From assembly GCA_965153455.1 (NCBI GenBank), contig OZ234500.1, forward strand, positions 6,448,001-6,512,000: a stretch of 64,000 bases of DNA, read 5' to 3'. Of the stretch, positions 34,330 through 45,990 are shown piece by piece. The notes beneath the pieces were generated by a model. That model worked only from the letters and a program-made list of their open reading frames with translations. It was not told where the DNA came from and ran no database searches. The DNA comes from Sphagnum compactum (Eukaryota > Bryophyta > Sphagnopsida > Sphagnales). How positions within the stretch are numbered: the first letter of the stretch is position 1; each line of letters opens with the position of its first letter. A program made the translations under genes and the position numbers.

Positions 34330-34985
34330 ATAAAAATACTGTTTATGTTAGGTTACTTTCAGCTATTCTAAGGCTACTTTTCATTGTTTTAATTTATTTC
34401 ACCTTACATTATTTACAACTATTGTGGCTATTTCATTTTACGTTATTTGTGGTTATTATAAGTTATTTTTATCTATTCTAAATTATTTCATCTTAGGTTA
34501 TTTTTGGCTATGTGAGGCTATTGTTGGTTACTTTTGGCTATTGAAGGTTATTTCATCTTATGTTATCATTGGTTATTCTAGGTTATATTACCATATGCTA
34601 TTTGTGGCTATACTATTTGTGGCTATAAATGGTTATTTTATTAATGGCTACTAGTAGTTATTCTATTGGTGGCTATTAATGGCTATTTTATTAATGGTTA
34701 TTAATGGTTATTCTATGTTATTGGTGGATATTAGTGGCTATTGGTGGTTAATTTAGGTTAATTTACCATAAGCTATTAATGACTATTAATGGATATTCTA
34801 TTGGTTTTTATTGGCGGTTATTCTATTAATGATTATTGTTGATTATTTTATTAATGCCTATTAGTGGCTATTGGTGGCTATTTTATTGGTGCCTATTAAT
34901 GGCTATTGGTGGTTATTCTATTAGTGACTATTAATGGCTATTAGTGGCTATTGGTGCCTATTATATTGGTGATTATTGGTGCCTA
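34330..34985 (+). repeat. GGTTATT/GGCTATT low-complexity tract
   Basis: Continuous degenerate units GGYTATT, TTAATGGCTA and TTGGTGGCTA. It probably arose by slippage from a short unit. The open frame across its first part is not taken as a gene. Confidence 0.85.
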
Positions 34986-35522
34986 ATATATTGGTGCCTA
35001 GAAAACAAGCAGGTCCTAGTGAACAAGTCAGTCCCATTTTTATTTCAAATTTTGAAGAAGACTAACAAAGGATGATTTGCAACAACAACAACAATTGCCA
35101 TTACATCAAGACAATACTAGAAAACATGGTATTATTTGATTGGAAAACTAGACCAAAAACCATTTATTTTGACATTTGGTCAAATTTGACCACTTGGCCA
35201 TACTAGTCAAATTGATTCGATCACGTCCAACTTGATTGGTGGTTTTTTTTACTAACCATAAGATGGTCTTTTTGATTGGTCAAATTGGACAAAAAATTGG
35301 GCAGCCAAAAAAATTAATTAAAAAATAGCCCAAATTTTAAATAATAAAATGTAATTAATAAATAAATAATAAGTACCTACCTACCCACCCACCCATGATG
35401 TACCTACTCACCATGAACTCTTACCTACCTATCCACAACCCACCTAGGTATTATACATTTACACACATGTACAAGGTATATATACGTATATACATACTCC
35501 ACATAGTATATTTTGGTAAGGA

Positions 35523-35576
35523 GGATTGAACCTTGGTCTCCTTTACTCCTAACCAATGTCTTAACCATCAAACCCC
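35523..35576 (-). other. tRNA-like Pol III promoter inside copy B
   Basis: On the minus strand GGGTTTGATGG, a decayed A box, is followed at tRNA spacing by GGTTCAATCC, a good B box. It lies at the same place as in copies A and C. Confidence 0.45.
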
Positions 35577-35664
35577 CACAACACTTTGTAAAACAATGTG
35601 ATACCAAATGCATATAATGTGTTTCCTTGAATTTCAATGAAAGTTTTTGTCAACATTTGAACTT

Positions 35665-35925
35665 CGATAAGTAAGTAAGTAGGTACTTAATTAAGTAGAT
35701 AAGTAGGTACACATGCCTACCTACCTATGTTTTAAATGTACATACCTAATTATGTAAAATATAGGTAGGTATGTAAGTAGATATGTAGGTAGGTAGGTAA
35801 GTAGGTAGATATGTAGATGTTATGTAAGTACAGGCCATAGGTAAGACATAAGTAGATACATGCTAGGTAAGTAGGTAGGTAGGTAACTAATAGGCATAGT
35901 AAGTAGGCTAAGTAGTTAACCAAAT
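35665..35925 (+). repeat. GTAG/GTAGGTAG microsatellite of copy B
   Basis: Degenerate GTAG units, partly in inverted orientation (CTACCTACC at about 35717), which can fold on themselves. Confidence 0.85.
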
Positions 35926-36197
35926 TAATATGACCAATTAGACTAGACATGGCCATTCAATATGGCTGATTTGATTAAGCCATGGGCATCTTGATGGACC
36001 ATTTTTAAAAATTGACCCTTTTGATTAGATGTACAATTTAACACTTGGTCAAAATGGTCATTTTAGTCAAAATAACCAACCAAAAAAACCATGTGTCTTT
36101 CATGCCCCATGCCTTTAGTCAAAACAAACATCCTTTTGGTGAATGTGAACACCTTAGTCAAGTTGAACCTTTTGAAAAGCCACGATTTGTAGTAGTG

Positions 36198-36929
36198 AGA
36201 GGAGCATATTCGGGAGCAAATTCCAGAGAGAGTTCATATTCCCAACAAGAAGTGCACGAAAAGAATAAGTTGACAAACAATGGCTACACATTTACGTTGG
36301 TAGAAAGTGCATACTCACCAAGATGATGAAGTTAGGTATATCTTTATTCCAACAAAGCAAAGTTACAATATCAATTTGAAGAACATCACATATGGGTTAT
36401 TTAAGGACTTATGGATTATTATAATAACATAATTTTGATGTTAAAAAAATTTAGACGATAGTAATCTACTACGTCTTACATTCAAAAAACACTCACAATT
36501 TAAAAGATATGGAATTTGAAATTTTTAAAAATTCAAAGTATCTTCCAAAAAATTTAATCTTGAACAGTCTTTTACCACATGTAAATGGGGTGCAATGTGC
36601 ATGACATACAAAATAAAGTTGTAGTTTATGATATAAGAAAAAAAAGGCTAAAGTAATTAACATATTTTGATATGATTCAAAATTATGATAAATTTTCAAA
36701 ATGAAACACAAAATCTGACAAAATTTACACATTTTGAAAAATTCAATTTTATTCAACAATGATTAACATAAAACATGTGATTTATTGTGTCACCTATATG
36801 TATTTTTAATAACAAGAAGCAAAAGATTTTATTCAAAAAAAAATTCATATGAAAAAGTGAAAAATGACTAAAAAGGATTCACGGTCCTTTTGTAAAGTAA
36901 TCCCATTGGCTCCATTGTGTGTACCCACA
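36198..36929. other. AT-rich, nothing recognised
   Basis: No gene, RNA or repeat recognised. Confidence 0.4.
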
Positions 36930-37440
36930 CCCATACTTAAGGCTATCAAGGAGGCTACATAAGGCCTATCTAAGGGGCTATAAGAATATTTAAAATTAGG
37001 AAATATCTAGAGGTTAATTAAGGGGGCTACTTAAATAACTTAAAAGGTTACTTAAAGTATGGGCTATTAAAACCTACACAAGAGTTACATAGGGATTACT
37101 TAGGGTATTACATATGGGTTATTTAAGGACCTACCTAAATTAGGGGATCTTTATGAACTATTTAATGAGCTACTTTAAAAGTTACATATGGTTCACATAG
37201 GGGTTATGAATTAACCCTAGGTAGCCCTTAGGTATCCCCCTATGTAAGCCCTATGTAACCCACTTTGCATTATGAATTAACCTTAGATAATTGCTTAACT
37301 AACCCCTAAATATCACTTAACTTAAAAAATCTTTAACTAGTTTCACAAGTAGGTTTTATGTAGCTTCTAAATAATATTTAGGTATCCCATAACCTAGGTA
37401 GGTTTTTAAGGTGTCTTCTTGGATTCCTTAGGTAGGCCTT
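36930..37440. repeat. Low-complexity inverted array (GGGCTACTTA / TAAGTAGCCC)
   Basis: From about 36940 to 37205 the plus strand consists of GGGCTACTTAAG-like units. From about 37210 to 37440 it consists of the complementary TTAGGTATCCC/TATGTAACCC-like units. For example GTTACATAGGGATTACTTAGGG on one side faces the complement of the CCCTATGTAAGCCCTATGTAAC block on the other. The whole can fold as a long imperfect hairpin. Confidence 0.65.
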
Positions 37441-38461
37441 AGGTTTACTTACCTACCCATCCACCTACGCACCTATCATTTACATGATGCTAATGTTTGC
37501 CAACGTATGATATGCAAAATATGAAAATTTACATTAAATGAACTAACAACCATTTTAATCATATTTTTTAGAACTTTTATTATTAATGACAACTAGTTTT
37601 ATTCTTCTACTATTTAGTTTTTTTATCATCATCATTTTTTTCATTGAGAATGCATATTTTATGCCCAACATTTGGGAATTGCACAAACCATTCAAATAAA
37701 CTAACTAGTGTTTTATGTTTCAAATGTGGGTCTTGCAAAATCATTCTAACAAAACTAATGTTTATTTTGTGACCATTATGCAAGTATTTCACAATGAACT
37801 TTATGTTTTTGAAGTTCTTTTAATGCAATAATGCAACATTGCAATATGTTTGAAACTCGTATTTTTAAGGAAAATTTCAACAAAGTCTTAAAACAATGCT
37901 CACATTCAAAACATACAAACATAATACAAATGTGAGGTTACAATTGTAATAAGACAAAACTTGTATGTATTGATGCAAATATTGCATCTACCTTGAAGTT
38001 TTAAAAAATGTCAAAAAAATGGAAACATGAATTCCATGCCATTGTTTATGCCAAAGAAACCTAAGTAAGATATACATGCTATTTTTTAACATCAAGAGAC
38101 CACTTTTTAAAATTATTTTCATTAGTCACCATGTCATGTGTACATCGATAAGTTCTTGTTGTTGTAACCACCTTAGTAGCATGTTGATGAGTGTAAAGTT
38201 GATAGTCATACAATTGGAGTTAAATGACATTGGTCACAAATTGGTATTTCATAGTTATTCAAAGTCTACATCAAAGACATGATACACATTAATATGCAAG
38301 TTTGAAAAATGTAAACCAAACCTCAAAAAAATTATATGGTATGAACATATAGTCTACTGGATTTTGAAAAAAATTGGAAAAAAAATTAAAAATAGGAAAT
38401 AAAGGAAATAGGAAAAAAACTTCATCTTTTGAAATTTTAAAGACAAGAAAAAATGGAAAAT
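37441..38461. other. AT-rich, nothing recognised
   Basis: No recognisable gene or repeat boundary. Confidence 0.4.
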
Positions 38462-39240
38462 AGGGGGGGGGGGGGGGGGGGGGGGGAACACCATTTAGGA
38501 CAAACATAAGAAAAGAAATTTAAAAATATATTTTTAAATTTAAAAAACAGAAAAAATAAAAGTATAAGGTTAAAAAACCCCAAAAAAACTTCTAATACAG
38601 AAAAATACAGAAAAAAGGAAAACAAATCAATTAAAAAGAAACAAAACTAGAATTCTTCTTCTTGAATTAAAAAGCAAAAAAAACACCTTTAAGAAAATAA
38701 GAAATAAGAAAAAGAAAACAAACTTCTTCTTTAGAATTAAAAAAAAACATAAACAAAAAAAAACGATAAAAAACGAAAATAGTGTTTGTCTTTTCATCAT
38801 CTTTTTAAGAAAAAAATTCATTCCTTTAAATTTTATTCTTTTGTCTTCTTTCTTTCTTTTTCTTACTTTTTCTTTTTGTTTCGATTCTTGTTTCACAAAT
38901 CAAAAAAAAGAAAAAAAAGAAAAGGGTAAAAGCATACCTTACATGATGTGCATAACTAAATGATCATACAACAAGTAATGATAGCAGACACAACAATGTG
39001 ATGAAAAAAAAATGCTCAAAAAAGAGAAAGAAAAAAGAAAAAGATGATGAAAAACTTGTAACAATAGAGGGGGAAAAAAAAACTAAAGTAAGAACAAAAA
39101 TGAAAGAAAAATTTATAGCACCAACAAAAGAGAAGAAAAAACAATAATAATAGCAATAAAAAAAGAGAAAAAAATGATAAAAAAATAATAGAGCAACAAT
39201 GAAAAAGAAGAAGATGGTGGTGGAAGAGAAAAACAACATA
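38462..39240 (+). repeat. 24-G run followed by a long polypurine (A/G) tract
   Basis: G runs from 38463 to 38486 without a break. The following 750 bases are mostly A with G, a strong purine skew. It produces Phe/Leu/Ser-rich open frames on the minus strand that are composition artefacts. Such tracts can form triplex or G-quadruplex structures and may cause assembly errors. Confidence 0.85.
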
Positions 39241-39990
39241 AAAATTTCTGAAATATAAGGGAAAGGTGAGCCAGTGAAAAGAAAAGAATAAACCCCACCT
39301 CAATGTTTGGTTTGATTTAGGTTAAATGATTTGGGTTCATCCCAAAACAGCCTGATTCACAACTGGTGCATTGGTGGGTGCTGGGTCACAACAGCCGAGT
39401 TTTACCTACCACAGACATACAGGATTGCTGCCTAATAAGTGCCCGAGTCGGCAAGATGGCTACCAGCTTTGCATTATTTACCAAAGAGAGAGATGGCGAT
39501 AGGAAAAGGCACCAATGACAAGTCCATACAAACCCTAAATAGTGGCGCACTGCGTCGACAGTTGTCCCGGTCCTCTCCCCCCACCCCTTCCCAAATTTCC
39601 AGCTCTCCAAAGATATTCCCGAGTATAGCCCCAAGTAAATAAATAAACCCCACAGTCCCCGGTCTTATCCGTCGGTTAGAGCTGTTGTCCGCAGGTCACA
39701 GGTCTTTGAGTTGCACCAACTAACAAACAAACCGTGTCGTGGTCGACCGGAAGCCTAGTGCAACGCACGAGGGAAGATACAGCAGAGCTGAAGCGAGTGC
39801 GTGCCAAGGTTCGATTGTGTGAGAGAGAGAGAGAGAGAGACAATCGCTCTCTCGCGCTCTGTGCGTGTCTGTGCGCAAAGCGCGACTGCCAACTCGGTGG
39901 TCGCTGTAAACGCCTGACCAAGTGTCCATCGATCTGCAGCTGCGAAGCAGGAATTGGTGCAAGCGCGTGGTGTCACAGGAGGGCAGGGGA
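39241..39990 (+). promoter_or_regulatory. Promoter and 5' leader of the SMO2 gene (inferred)
   Basis: Composition turns GC-rich from about 39440. A (GA)n run lies at 39820-39840, as in many plant leaders and GAGA-type promoters. No TATA box or start site can be fixed. I saw no strong upstream frame that would interfere with the 39991 ATG. Confidence 0.45.
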
Positions 39991-42900
39991 ATGGCGTCTT
40001 TATTAGAGTCGGGATGGCTGGTAAGTAAGCAAAAGCTTCTGTTTCTGAGATGCATTTTGGGTCCTTTCTGCATGTATATGTTCGTCTGTCGGGGTTCAAC
40101 GAGTGGTTGAGGACTGGTCCTTCCTGCATTGTTTCTTGACAGCAGGGGTGAGGCTTTGTGGTTTTTTTCTCTGCAAATGTTTGAGGATAGTGTAATCTAT
40201 CGTGGGTCCTATCCCGAGTGGTACCAATCGTGATGTATTTCGGCTTCATTGTGAGTGCATTGTGAGTCTGGTGTCAGTTTTTGGGTTCTTGTGTATCTCA
40301 TTCCTGCGGTGGTTTTCCAATTTAGGCATCCTTCAGATCGTCATCCTTGAAGAATCTGAGATTGCCTCATTTCCTCTGCCCTTGTTGACTGATGGAGACG
40401 GTTAAGCCCCATTGTCTTGGGCTTCTGACTGGACTCTTTTTAAGGATTGGTTTCTTTGACAGAGTTTGCTGTCTGTAATTCCTTTGAGGATTGACAATTT
40501 CTCTTGGCTTTGGATCTGTCCACTCACCCCCTGAGGTATAATTAATCATTGGTAGGGTGGTGTACACATACAGTCTTGAGGCTGGTTTTTCCATCTATAT
40601 GTGAGCTGTGGTTGATCTGAAAGTTGCCTGCAACCAAGCCTGTAAGAAGGTTGTGGTTTGGTTTTGTCTTTCATAATGTTTAGGAGATAATGTCACTCAT
40701 AGATATTGAATCTTGCTATGTAGCAACATATTATGAAGCCTCGATATTACAATCTTCCCTAGAGTAGATGCAAATTCCAAACATATCAGTGTCACTAATT
40801 CTGAAATATTTGCCAGAACATTTGATACCGCTGGTGTCTAGAATCTATTAATCATTAGGAGAATTGGAGTGCAATGATTCAACAATCAAGTTTGAGCCTT
40901 TTGCTCCTTTGTGACCCAGAGTGTTTTGGCTGTGATAACGCTATGATTATGTCCAAAATTGATTTGTCATTACCAATTTTGAGAGTTTACCTCTTGGTGA
41001 ATTTTGGAAGGGTTAGTATTATTCAGAGTTGGTGTTGACTCTGTATACTTGTGGGATGAGAGAGAGATTCAGTCTATTTTACCCTTACAAAATGGGGTAG
41101 AATGTTGATTCATAGATTATTTTCACCAGGATGTGTTTTAAATGTGGTCACATTGGGTGCTTTGCTGGTGGTGGTGGTGCAGTATTTGACAACTAACTTC
41201 AGTGACTTTCAGTTGGCATCGCTAGGCAGCTTCATCATTCATGAGGGTGTATTCTTCCTGTCAGGCCTTCCTTACCTCATGATGGAGTGTTGGGGCCTTC
41301 AGAAGTACAAGATACAGGTAAGAAGCATTGCTCCTGATTCAACTCTTAAAATGAGAAGTTACAAGGTAAGTCAGGACAGTGATCCGCCCTTCATTGACAT
41401 TGAAAATTTACAAAGAGGAACTGGGGATACAGAAGAAATATGTTGTTATACTGGCCTTCTTTTCAAGAAGCTGTGCAGAAATCTGAAGTTTCACATCAGG
41501 ACAGTGATCTGCCAGTCATGGACACTGAAAGTTTACAAAGGGGAGGGGGTGACTGGAACACATAAGAAATGCCTTGTTCTCCTGGCTTGTTGTGCACTTG
41601 TTGCATCTGAAGTTATTCTGTCACTTCTTCCACCTTCTGAGGGCACTGAAGCTCTTGATAAATGTCACTGGAATATTGCTTCCACCGTCTCTTCTAAAAT
41701 TTGGCCTGGAATGTGCTGGAATGTGTAGAGAAAGGTGAACACACCAGCTGCACAGGAGAAATGTGTACTACGGCTATTGCTCTATCATACCTGTGTGAAT
41801 CTTCCCCTCATGATTGTGTCCTACCCTGTGTTCAAGTACATGGGATTCACCAGTCAACTTCCCTTACCCTCCTGGTAAATCTTGTGTTTTGATGTATGCT
41901 GTGTAACTGATACAAGGTTTGGTTTCAAAGGGAAAGCATGAGATATATTACTTGAAGTTGTCCAAGTAGTATATTATTATGACTGAAAGTGGGCACATGC
42001 AGGAAAGTGATATCCTTTCAGATATTGTCATACTTCATCTTGGAGGATTTCATCTTCTATTGGGGCCACCGCTTCCTGCACACCAAGTGGCTCTACAAGC
42101 ATGTTCACAGTGTTCACCATGAGTGTGTACCATCTCTTCTCATCCAGCAGACACACATTTCTCAACATTACTGATGTGCTTGTGAATTTCAGTTCTTGGT
42201 TGTACATATAAAGAACTTCAAAATATGTGGCATTCTAGTACAATCTCTTAACTGATATCTGCAGCATAGTTGAATCATACCCCTGATACCTGTAACCTGT
42301 GTATGGGGCTTTTGATGAATAGGTGCAGCTGGTCAGTGACATGCACAAATTGAACAAAACACCTATGGAACCTATGTGACCATCTGTGAGTGATTTCTGT
42401 TGTGGTGGGATGCACATCAGGTATGCGACGCCATTTGGATTGACCTCAGAGTATGCACACCCACTTGAGATTCTGTTTCTTGGGTTTGCTACCATCTTTG
42501 GACCAGCCATAACTGGCCCTCACTTGTTCACCCTGTGGATTTGGATGAGTGTGCGGGTGCTGGAGACTGTTGAAGCTCACTGTGGTTATGACTTCCCATG
42601 GAGCCTGTCCAGACTCCTTCCTATCTATGGAGGGTACAAAACTTCTGCCTGTTGCCTACTTCCAAGAACCTCCTCCTCATTTTCAGGTGTACTTAGGATT
42701 GACACAAGCAGTTCAAGTATTTAAATTTTTATGGGGCCTGCAAAAAGAGTAAAGGCTTCATCAGTCACAAAACCACACTCTAGTGCGAATGTCAGAGGTA
42801 TTATGTCAGCTCATGTTCTGTACAACCCTGCTTTGAAACAGTGCTGATTTTCATGACTATCATCATCGGCTGCTTTACACTAAGTCTGGGAACTACTCCT

Positions 42901-43366
42901 CTACTTTCACCTACATGGACTGGTAAGAAGTGTTTCCCTTTCTTCAACTCTTAGTTGATTATAGTGAACAAGGAAAGATCTCCCCCTCTTGTCTGTCTCA
43001 TTCCTCTCCTTTTCATACCACAAGTCCTGTTCATTTCTGTAAGATAATCTATATGTAGAGCTAGGTATGTACCTTTTGACTGCAACAAACACTCTTGTGG
43101 GGAAATTTTTCTGCTCTTGTGACTCTTTGCTAGTTTTGCTTTGTGACTGAGGAATTTTGATGATCTAGTTGAATGTAGACCTAATGAGTAAGCTCTGAAG
43201 CTTCTTGCAGATTTAGTAATGGAGATGTTGACCTTGCTACTGTCTCATGGTTATGCACAGGATATTTGGGACAGACAAGGGCTACAGAAAACTGAAGGGT
43301 TTGCAGAAACAGGATCAGAGTGATAATATTCTGCCAGAGGTGGATAATCAGGTCAAGGCAGAGTGA
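39991..43366 (+). CDS. SMO2: Sterol 4-alpha-methyl oxidase, SMO2 type, seven exons
   Basis: Exons 39991-40020, 41183-41317, 41729-41874, 42003-42122, 42421-42633, 42842-42922 and 43261-43366 join through GT-AG introns into 276 residues. The start MASLLESGWL, then NFSDFQLASLGSF, matches plant SMO2 proteins from the first residue. The fatty-acid-hydroxylase fold shows its three iron-binding His boxes: HRFLH (126-130), HSVHH (139-143) and HDYHH (219-223). Hydrophobic membrane segments lie around 32-45, 72-92 and 158-183. SMO2 enzymes work in the endoplasmic reticulum. With a C4 decarboxylase/dehydrogenase they remove the second 4-methyl group (4-alpha-methyl sterols such as 24-ethylidene lophenol) in phytosterol synthesis. 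The plant family length is about 260-270 residues; the tail here is slightly longer and ends VKAE. Confidence 0.95.
40021..41182 (+). other. Intron 1 of SMO2 (1162 bases)
   Basis: Donor CTG/GTAAGT, acceptor GTGCAG/TAT, phase 0. A long first intron after a 10-codon exon is usual for housekeeping plant genes and may hold regulatory sites. None can be named here. Confidence 0.88.
41318..41728 (+). other. Intron 2 of SMO2, fully open, with an internal duplication
   Basis: 411 bases (137 codons), donor CAG/GTAAGA, acceptor TGTAG/AGA. The exon 2 frame stays open across it until the TAG that is itself the acceptor. TCAGGACAGTGATC begins at 41371 and again at 41496 within two imperfect copies of about 90 bases. 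The acceptor was chosen because it gives the family's spacing before NTPAAQ. Confidence 0.8.
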
Positions 43367-43680
43367 AATGAGATTTCTAAAAAATTGATCAAGTACTATC
43401 TGTTTAAGTCAGTGGTGGAAAAGTGATGTTAATTTGGAGAAAAGTGGAAGGCGTTTTTTTCCTCTGCAATTTCCAGGCAGTGGGTCATGCTTGTCTGCCG
43501 TTTGTATATCAGATGGTAGAAAGGGTCTCTTGGAAATGTTCAACTCCTTGCTTCTTGTAGCCTGCTAGCTCCAGAGGGTGGCAGGTACCTACTATTGAGC
43601 ATGATTTTCTAAGAAATTGAATTTGTGTACTTTTAGCTGCAGCTGTTGCTGATGAACTGTTTTGCACATCAATAAAATTT
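43367..43680 (+). other. 3' untranslated region of SMO2
   Basis: The stop TGA is at 43364-43366. An AATAAA at 43671-43676 is a plausible poly(A) signal about 305 bases downstream. Confidence 0.5.
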
Positions 43681-43840
43681 AACTGTTTTTGTTCACCTTG
43701 AATCTCATGCTTTGAGATGTGCTTGGGATCTTTCTCACATATGAACTAGCTAGTGCTGTTTTTCTAGTGATGTTCAAGATATGCTTGCAGTGTTTCTCAT
43801 GTATGGTCTAGCTAGTGCTGTTTCCTGGTGATGTGTTTGC
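43681..43840 (+). repeat. 62-bp direct duplication
   Basis: TTTCTCACATATGAACTAGC with CTAGTGCTGTTT at 43731 recurs in diverged form at 43793. The unit includes ATGCTTG and GTGATGT. Confidence 0.7.
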
Positions 43841-44884
43841 CATCTATAAAAGAAACCCCACTGGAAGTTTCAATATCAGGTCATCCCAATATCAGTGATT
43901 TGTGACAAGATGTGGAGCCCATGGTCTTCAACTTACAGAATCCTTGAAGTAGGTGCTCTAAGCAACCACCACTGTACAACAGGCTGGTGCAATCTGAACA
44001 CCAACAATAGGAAGTTGCACCAAACAACCTCTCTATGTAAAACTGATGATGATACTTGCAAAAGTGACTTCTCTCTATCATCATTGCCTCAAATGATCTT
44101 TCTCATGTAAGCGGAAATTGAACAATCCTAGGCCCACACCATATGATGAAATTTTGAGACAAATGCAGGTATTGCAATCCCCCCCCCCCCCCCCCCCCCA
44201 AGATAAAGACATGCAAGTATTGCAATTGCAACATATGATTTTTGTCAATTTGCAACGATCCACCTCCACTTTTGGCAATTAATGCCAAATGTATCAAATG
44301 TACATAATGTAATAAAATAATTCAAGAACTTTGTTTGAGAGGAGAGGGAGGTTTTAATTTCTATTGACAAGATTGAATATTTAGGAGGAAAATAATGTTT
44401 TCATCTAACTTTTGATGCTAATTATATTCTACCCTAACTTGAATCTCCAAGTGAAATCCAATTAGTGATATATGGATTTAGAAGGAAAATTTAATTAAGC
44501 ATATATGGAGAAGGAGAGCTCATTTCTCCTCTTTCCCAAGGAAGTGTTGACACATCTCAAGTTGAAAAAAGAACTTATTCAAGATAACTTAATTCCTCCT
44601 CTTTCACTCATTTTAAAAATATTGCGTCTCATTTAAATTTTGTTTCATAATTAGATTTTAGAGATTTTTTTGAATTTGCGTTATTAAATTTTTATGTAAT
44701 TATTATTCTTTATTGTGTATCTCCCACTTTATTTGCACTAGTGTGTTTATTTATTTGGAGTTTTATGTTGACGTTGTGTTCCATTTCAATTGAAGAAAGG
44801 CACCACCTTTTCATATCAAAGTTATTATTTCTTCTTTCAATTTTTTAAATCCTCTTCATAGATTATGTAATTTTCACTTCCCTT
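43841..44884. other. Intergenic, 21-C run, no gene
   Basis: Cs fill 44179-44199. The sequence around them (GCAGGTATTGCAATC and CAAGTATTGCAATTGCA) resembles units of the minisatellite starting at about 44885, so the run may mark its first copies. The rest is AT-rich. Confidence 0.5.
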
Positions 44885-45570
44885 GGACAGGTATTGCATG
44901 GTTGACCATTGCAATTGCACAATGTAGTTTTCAATTTGCCTGAGAACATCGCAATGTTGAATCCCATAGAAGAGGGTTCCAAAATGTTTTTAACTAGAAG
45001 GTATTGCATACATGCACAATTATAGTTTAGGGTCTAGATGTAGGTATTGCATGGTCGGTTCCATTCTACATAGGGGACGAATGCAAGTATTACATGGTTG
45101 GTACCTAGTATGCACAATGCAGTTTTGGGTTTGCATGGGGGTATTGCATGATCGATAACCAAGTGTAATGTGGTTTTTGTTTTGCACGGGGGTAGTGCAT
45201 GATATATACCTAGGCACAATGGTTTTTGGTTTACATGGGCGTATTGCATGGTCACTATCCATGCAAAGTGCAATTTTCAATTTGGATGGGGGTATTACAC
45301 GGTTGGGTTGATACCCATGCATAATGTGATTTTTGGTTTGCATGGGGTTATAGCGTGGTTGGTACCCCTGGACAATGTGGTTTGTGGGTAACATGGGGGT
45401 GTTGCATGGATGGTCCCATGTCCAATGTAGCTTTCGAAATTGGCATGTAGGTATTGCAATGTCAAGTTACATACATAGTGTAATTTTTAAGATAACATGT
45501 GGATATTGCATATTTTGTTTTCACATGGGTAATTTTTATTTTGAATATAACATGTAGATATTGCAAGGTT
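44885..45570 (+). repeat. ~50-60 bp minisatellite (GTATTGCATGGTTGGTACC)
   Basis: About ten degenerate units, each with GTATTGCATGGT, a GGTACC/ACCATGCACAATG part and TTTTTGGTTTGCATGGGG. Starts are near 44891, 45001, 45042, 45090, 45150, 45192, 45240, 45291, 45345 and 45400. It creates a minus-strand open frame of 124 codons with repeating HGYQP/NPMQTKNH, which I treat as a by-product. Confidence 0.8.
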
Positions 45571-45990
45571 GGTTTGCAAAATATTATAAATATTAAAAAC
45601 TTTCTACAATCAAACATTAGGGTTTATGCTAGTATTATGAATGTATTATGATTTTAAGTTGTGACAAGAAAACATACTCAAAATTGGTGTTGAACAAATT
45701 GTAACAAGCAAAATTACATGTCATAGCTTACCTTAGTTTGTTCAACACCAATTTTGACAGGTAATTAAAGGTCCTACTTTTATATATACCCTTTGGGAAC
45801 CTAACTCAAAAAAGCTTCCATAGAAGTTTCATCCCCATGTGTGGCCCATGTCTACAATGTGACCCATGTTTGAACTAAGAATGAATTAATAATTAATTAA
45901 AAATGAACTAAAAGTGAATTGATAGTTAGCTACGGGTGAATTGAACTAATAGTTAACTAAGAGTGAACTAAGAATGTGATGCTGACAATG
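45571..45990 (+). repeat. Dispersed repeat R3, copy 2, with a perfect hairpin and minisatellite end
   Basis: Shares TTGGTGTTGAACA, TATATACCC and CCATGTGTGGCCCATGT blocks with 9540-9715. It ends in GTGAACTAAGAAT-type units (45870-45975). Here the TTGGTGTTGAACAAA block is present twice in inverted orientation. Confidence 0.6.
45678..45757. repeat. Perfect 21-bp inverted repeat with 38-base loop
   Basis: CAAAATTGGTGTTGAACAAA at 45679-45698 is the exact complement of 45737-45756, and the next outer pair (T45678, A45757) also matches. It lies inside repeat R3. Confidence 0.9.

Larger units (their letters stand above)
33523..35045. mobile_element. Probable CACTA-type relic with tRNA-like core and GGCTATT tract
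   Basis: Starts CACTACACCAAAATGCATCC. It contains a tRNA-like segment at 33980-34031 on the minus strand and a long degenerate GGTTATT/GGCTATT tract (34330-34985). A CCTAGTGAAC phrase occurs near both ends (about 33610 and 35013). I could not find a matching right terminus, so the limits are uncertain. Confidence 0.4.
35112..36197. mobile_element. CACTA-ended non-autonomous element, copy B
   Basis: Left end CAATACTAGAAAACATGG (third base changed from CACTA) and right end, on the minus strand, CACTACTACAAATCGTGG. It is flanked by AGA at 35109-35111 and 36198-36200, a perfect 3-bp duplication as CACTA elements make. Inside, in the same order as copy A, are a TTTTGATTGGTCAAATT segment, GTAG microsatellite, tRNA-like boxes, GTAG microsatellite, and TTGATTAGATGT/GGTCATTTT motifs. 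There is no transposase. Confidence 0.8.

Noticed and set aside
38287-39303. Several minus-strand frames rich in Phe, Leu and Ser that look like membrane proteins
   Set aside because: All come from the polypurine tract and show no domain or start context; composition explains them.
41735-41740. Alternative SMO2 exon 3 acceptor at 41734 (AAAG/GTG)
   Set aside because: It would drop two residues relative to the family spacing; the TGTAG acceptor at 41728 fits exactly.
45020-45394. 124-codon minus-strand frame
   Set aside because: It follows the minisatellite units and repeats with them; no family similarity.
44885-45570. CRISPR-like direct repeats
   Set aside because: Units are contiguous, degenerate and without unique spacers, in a eukaryotic context.
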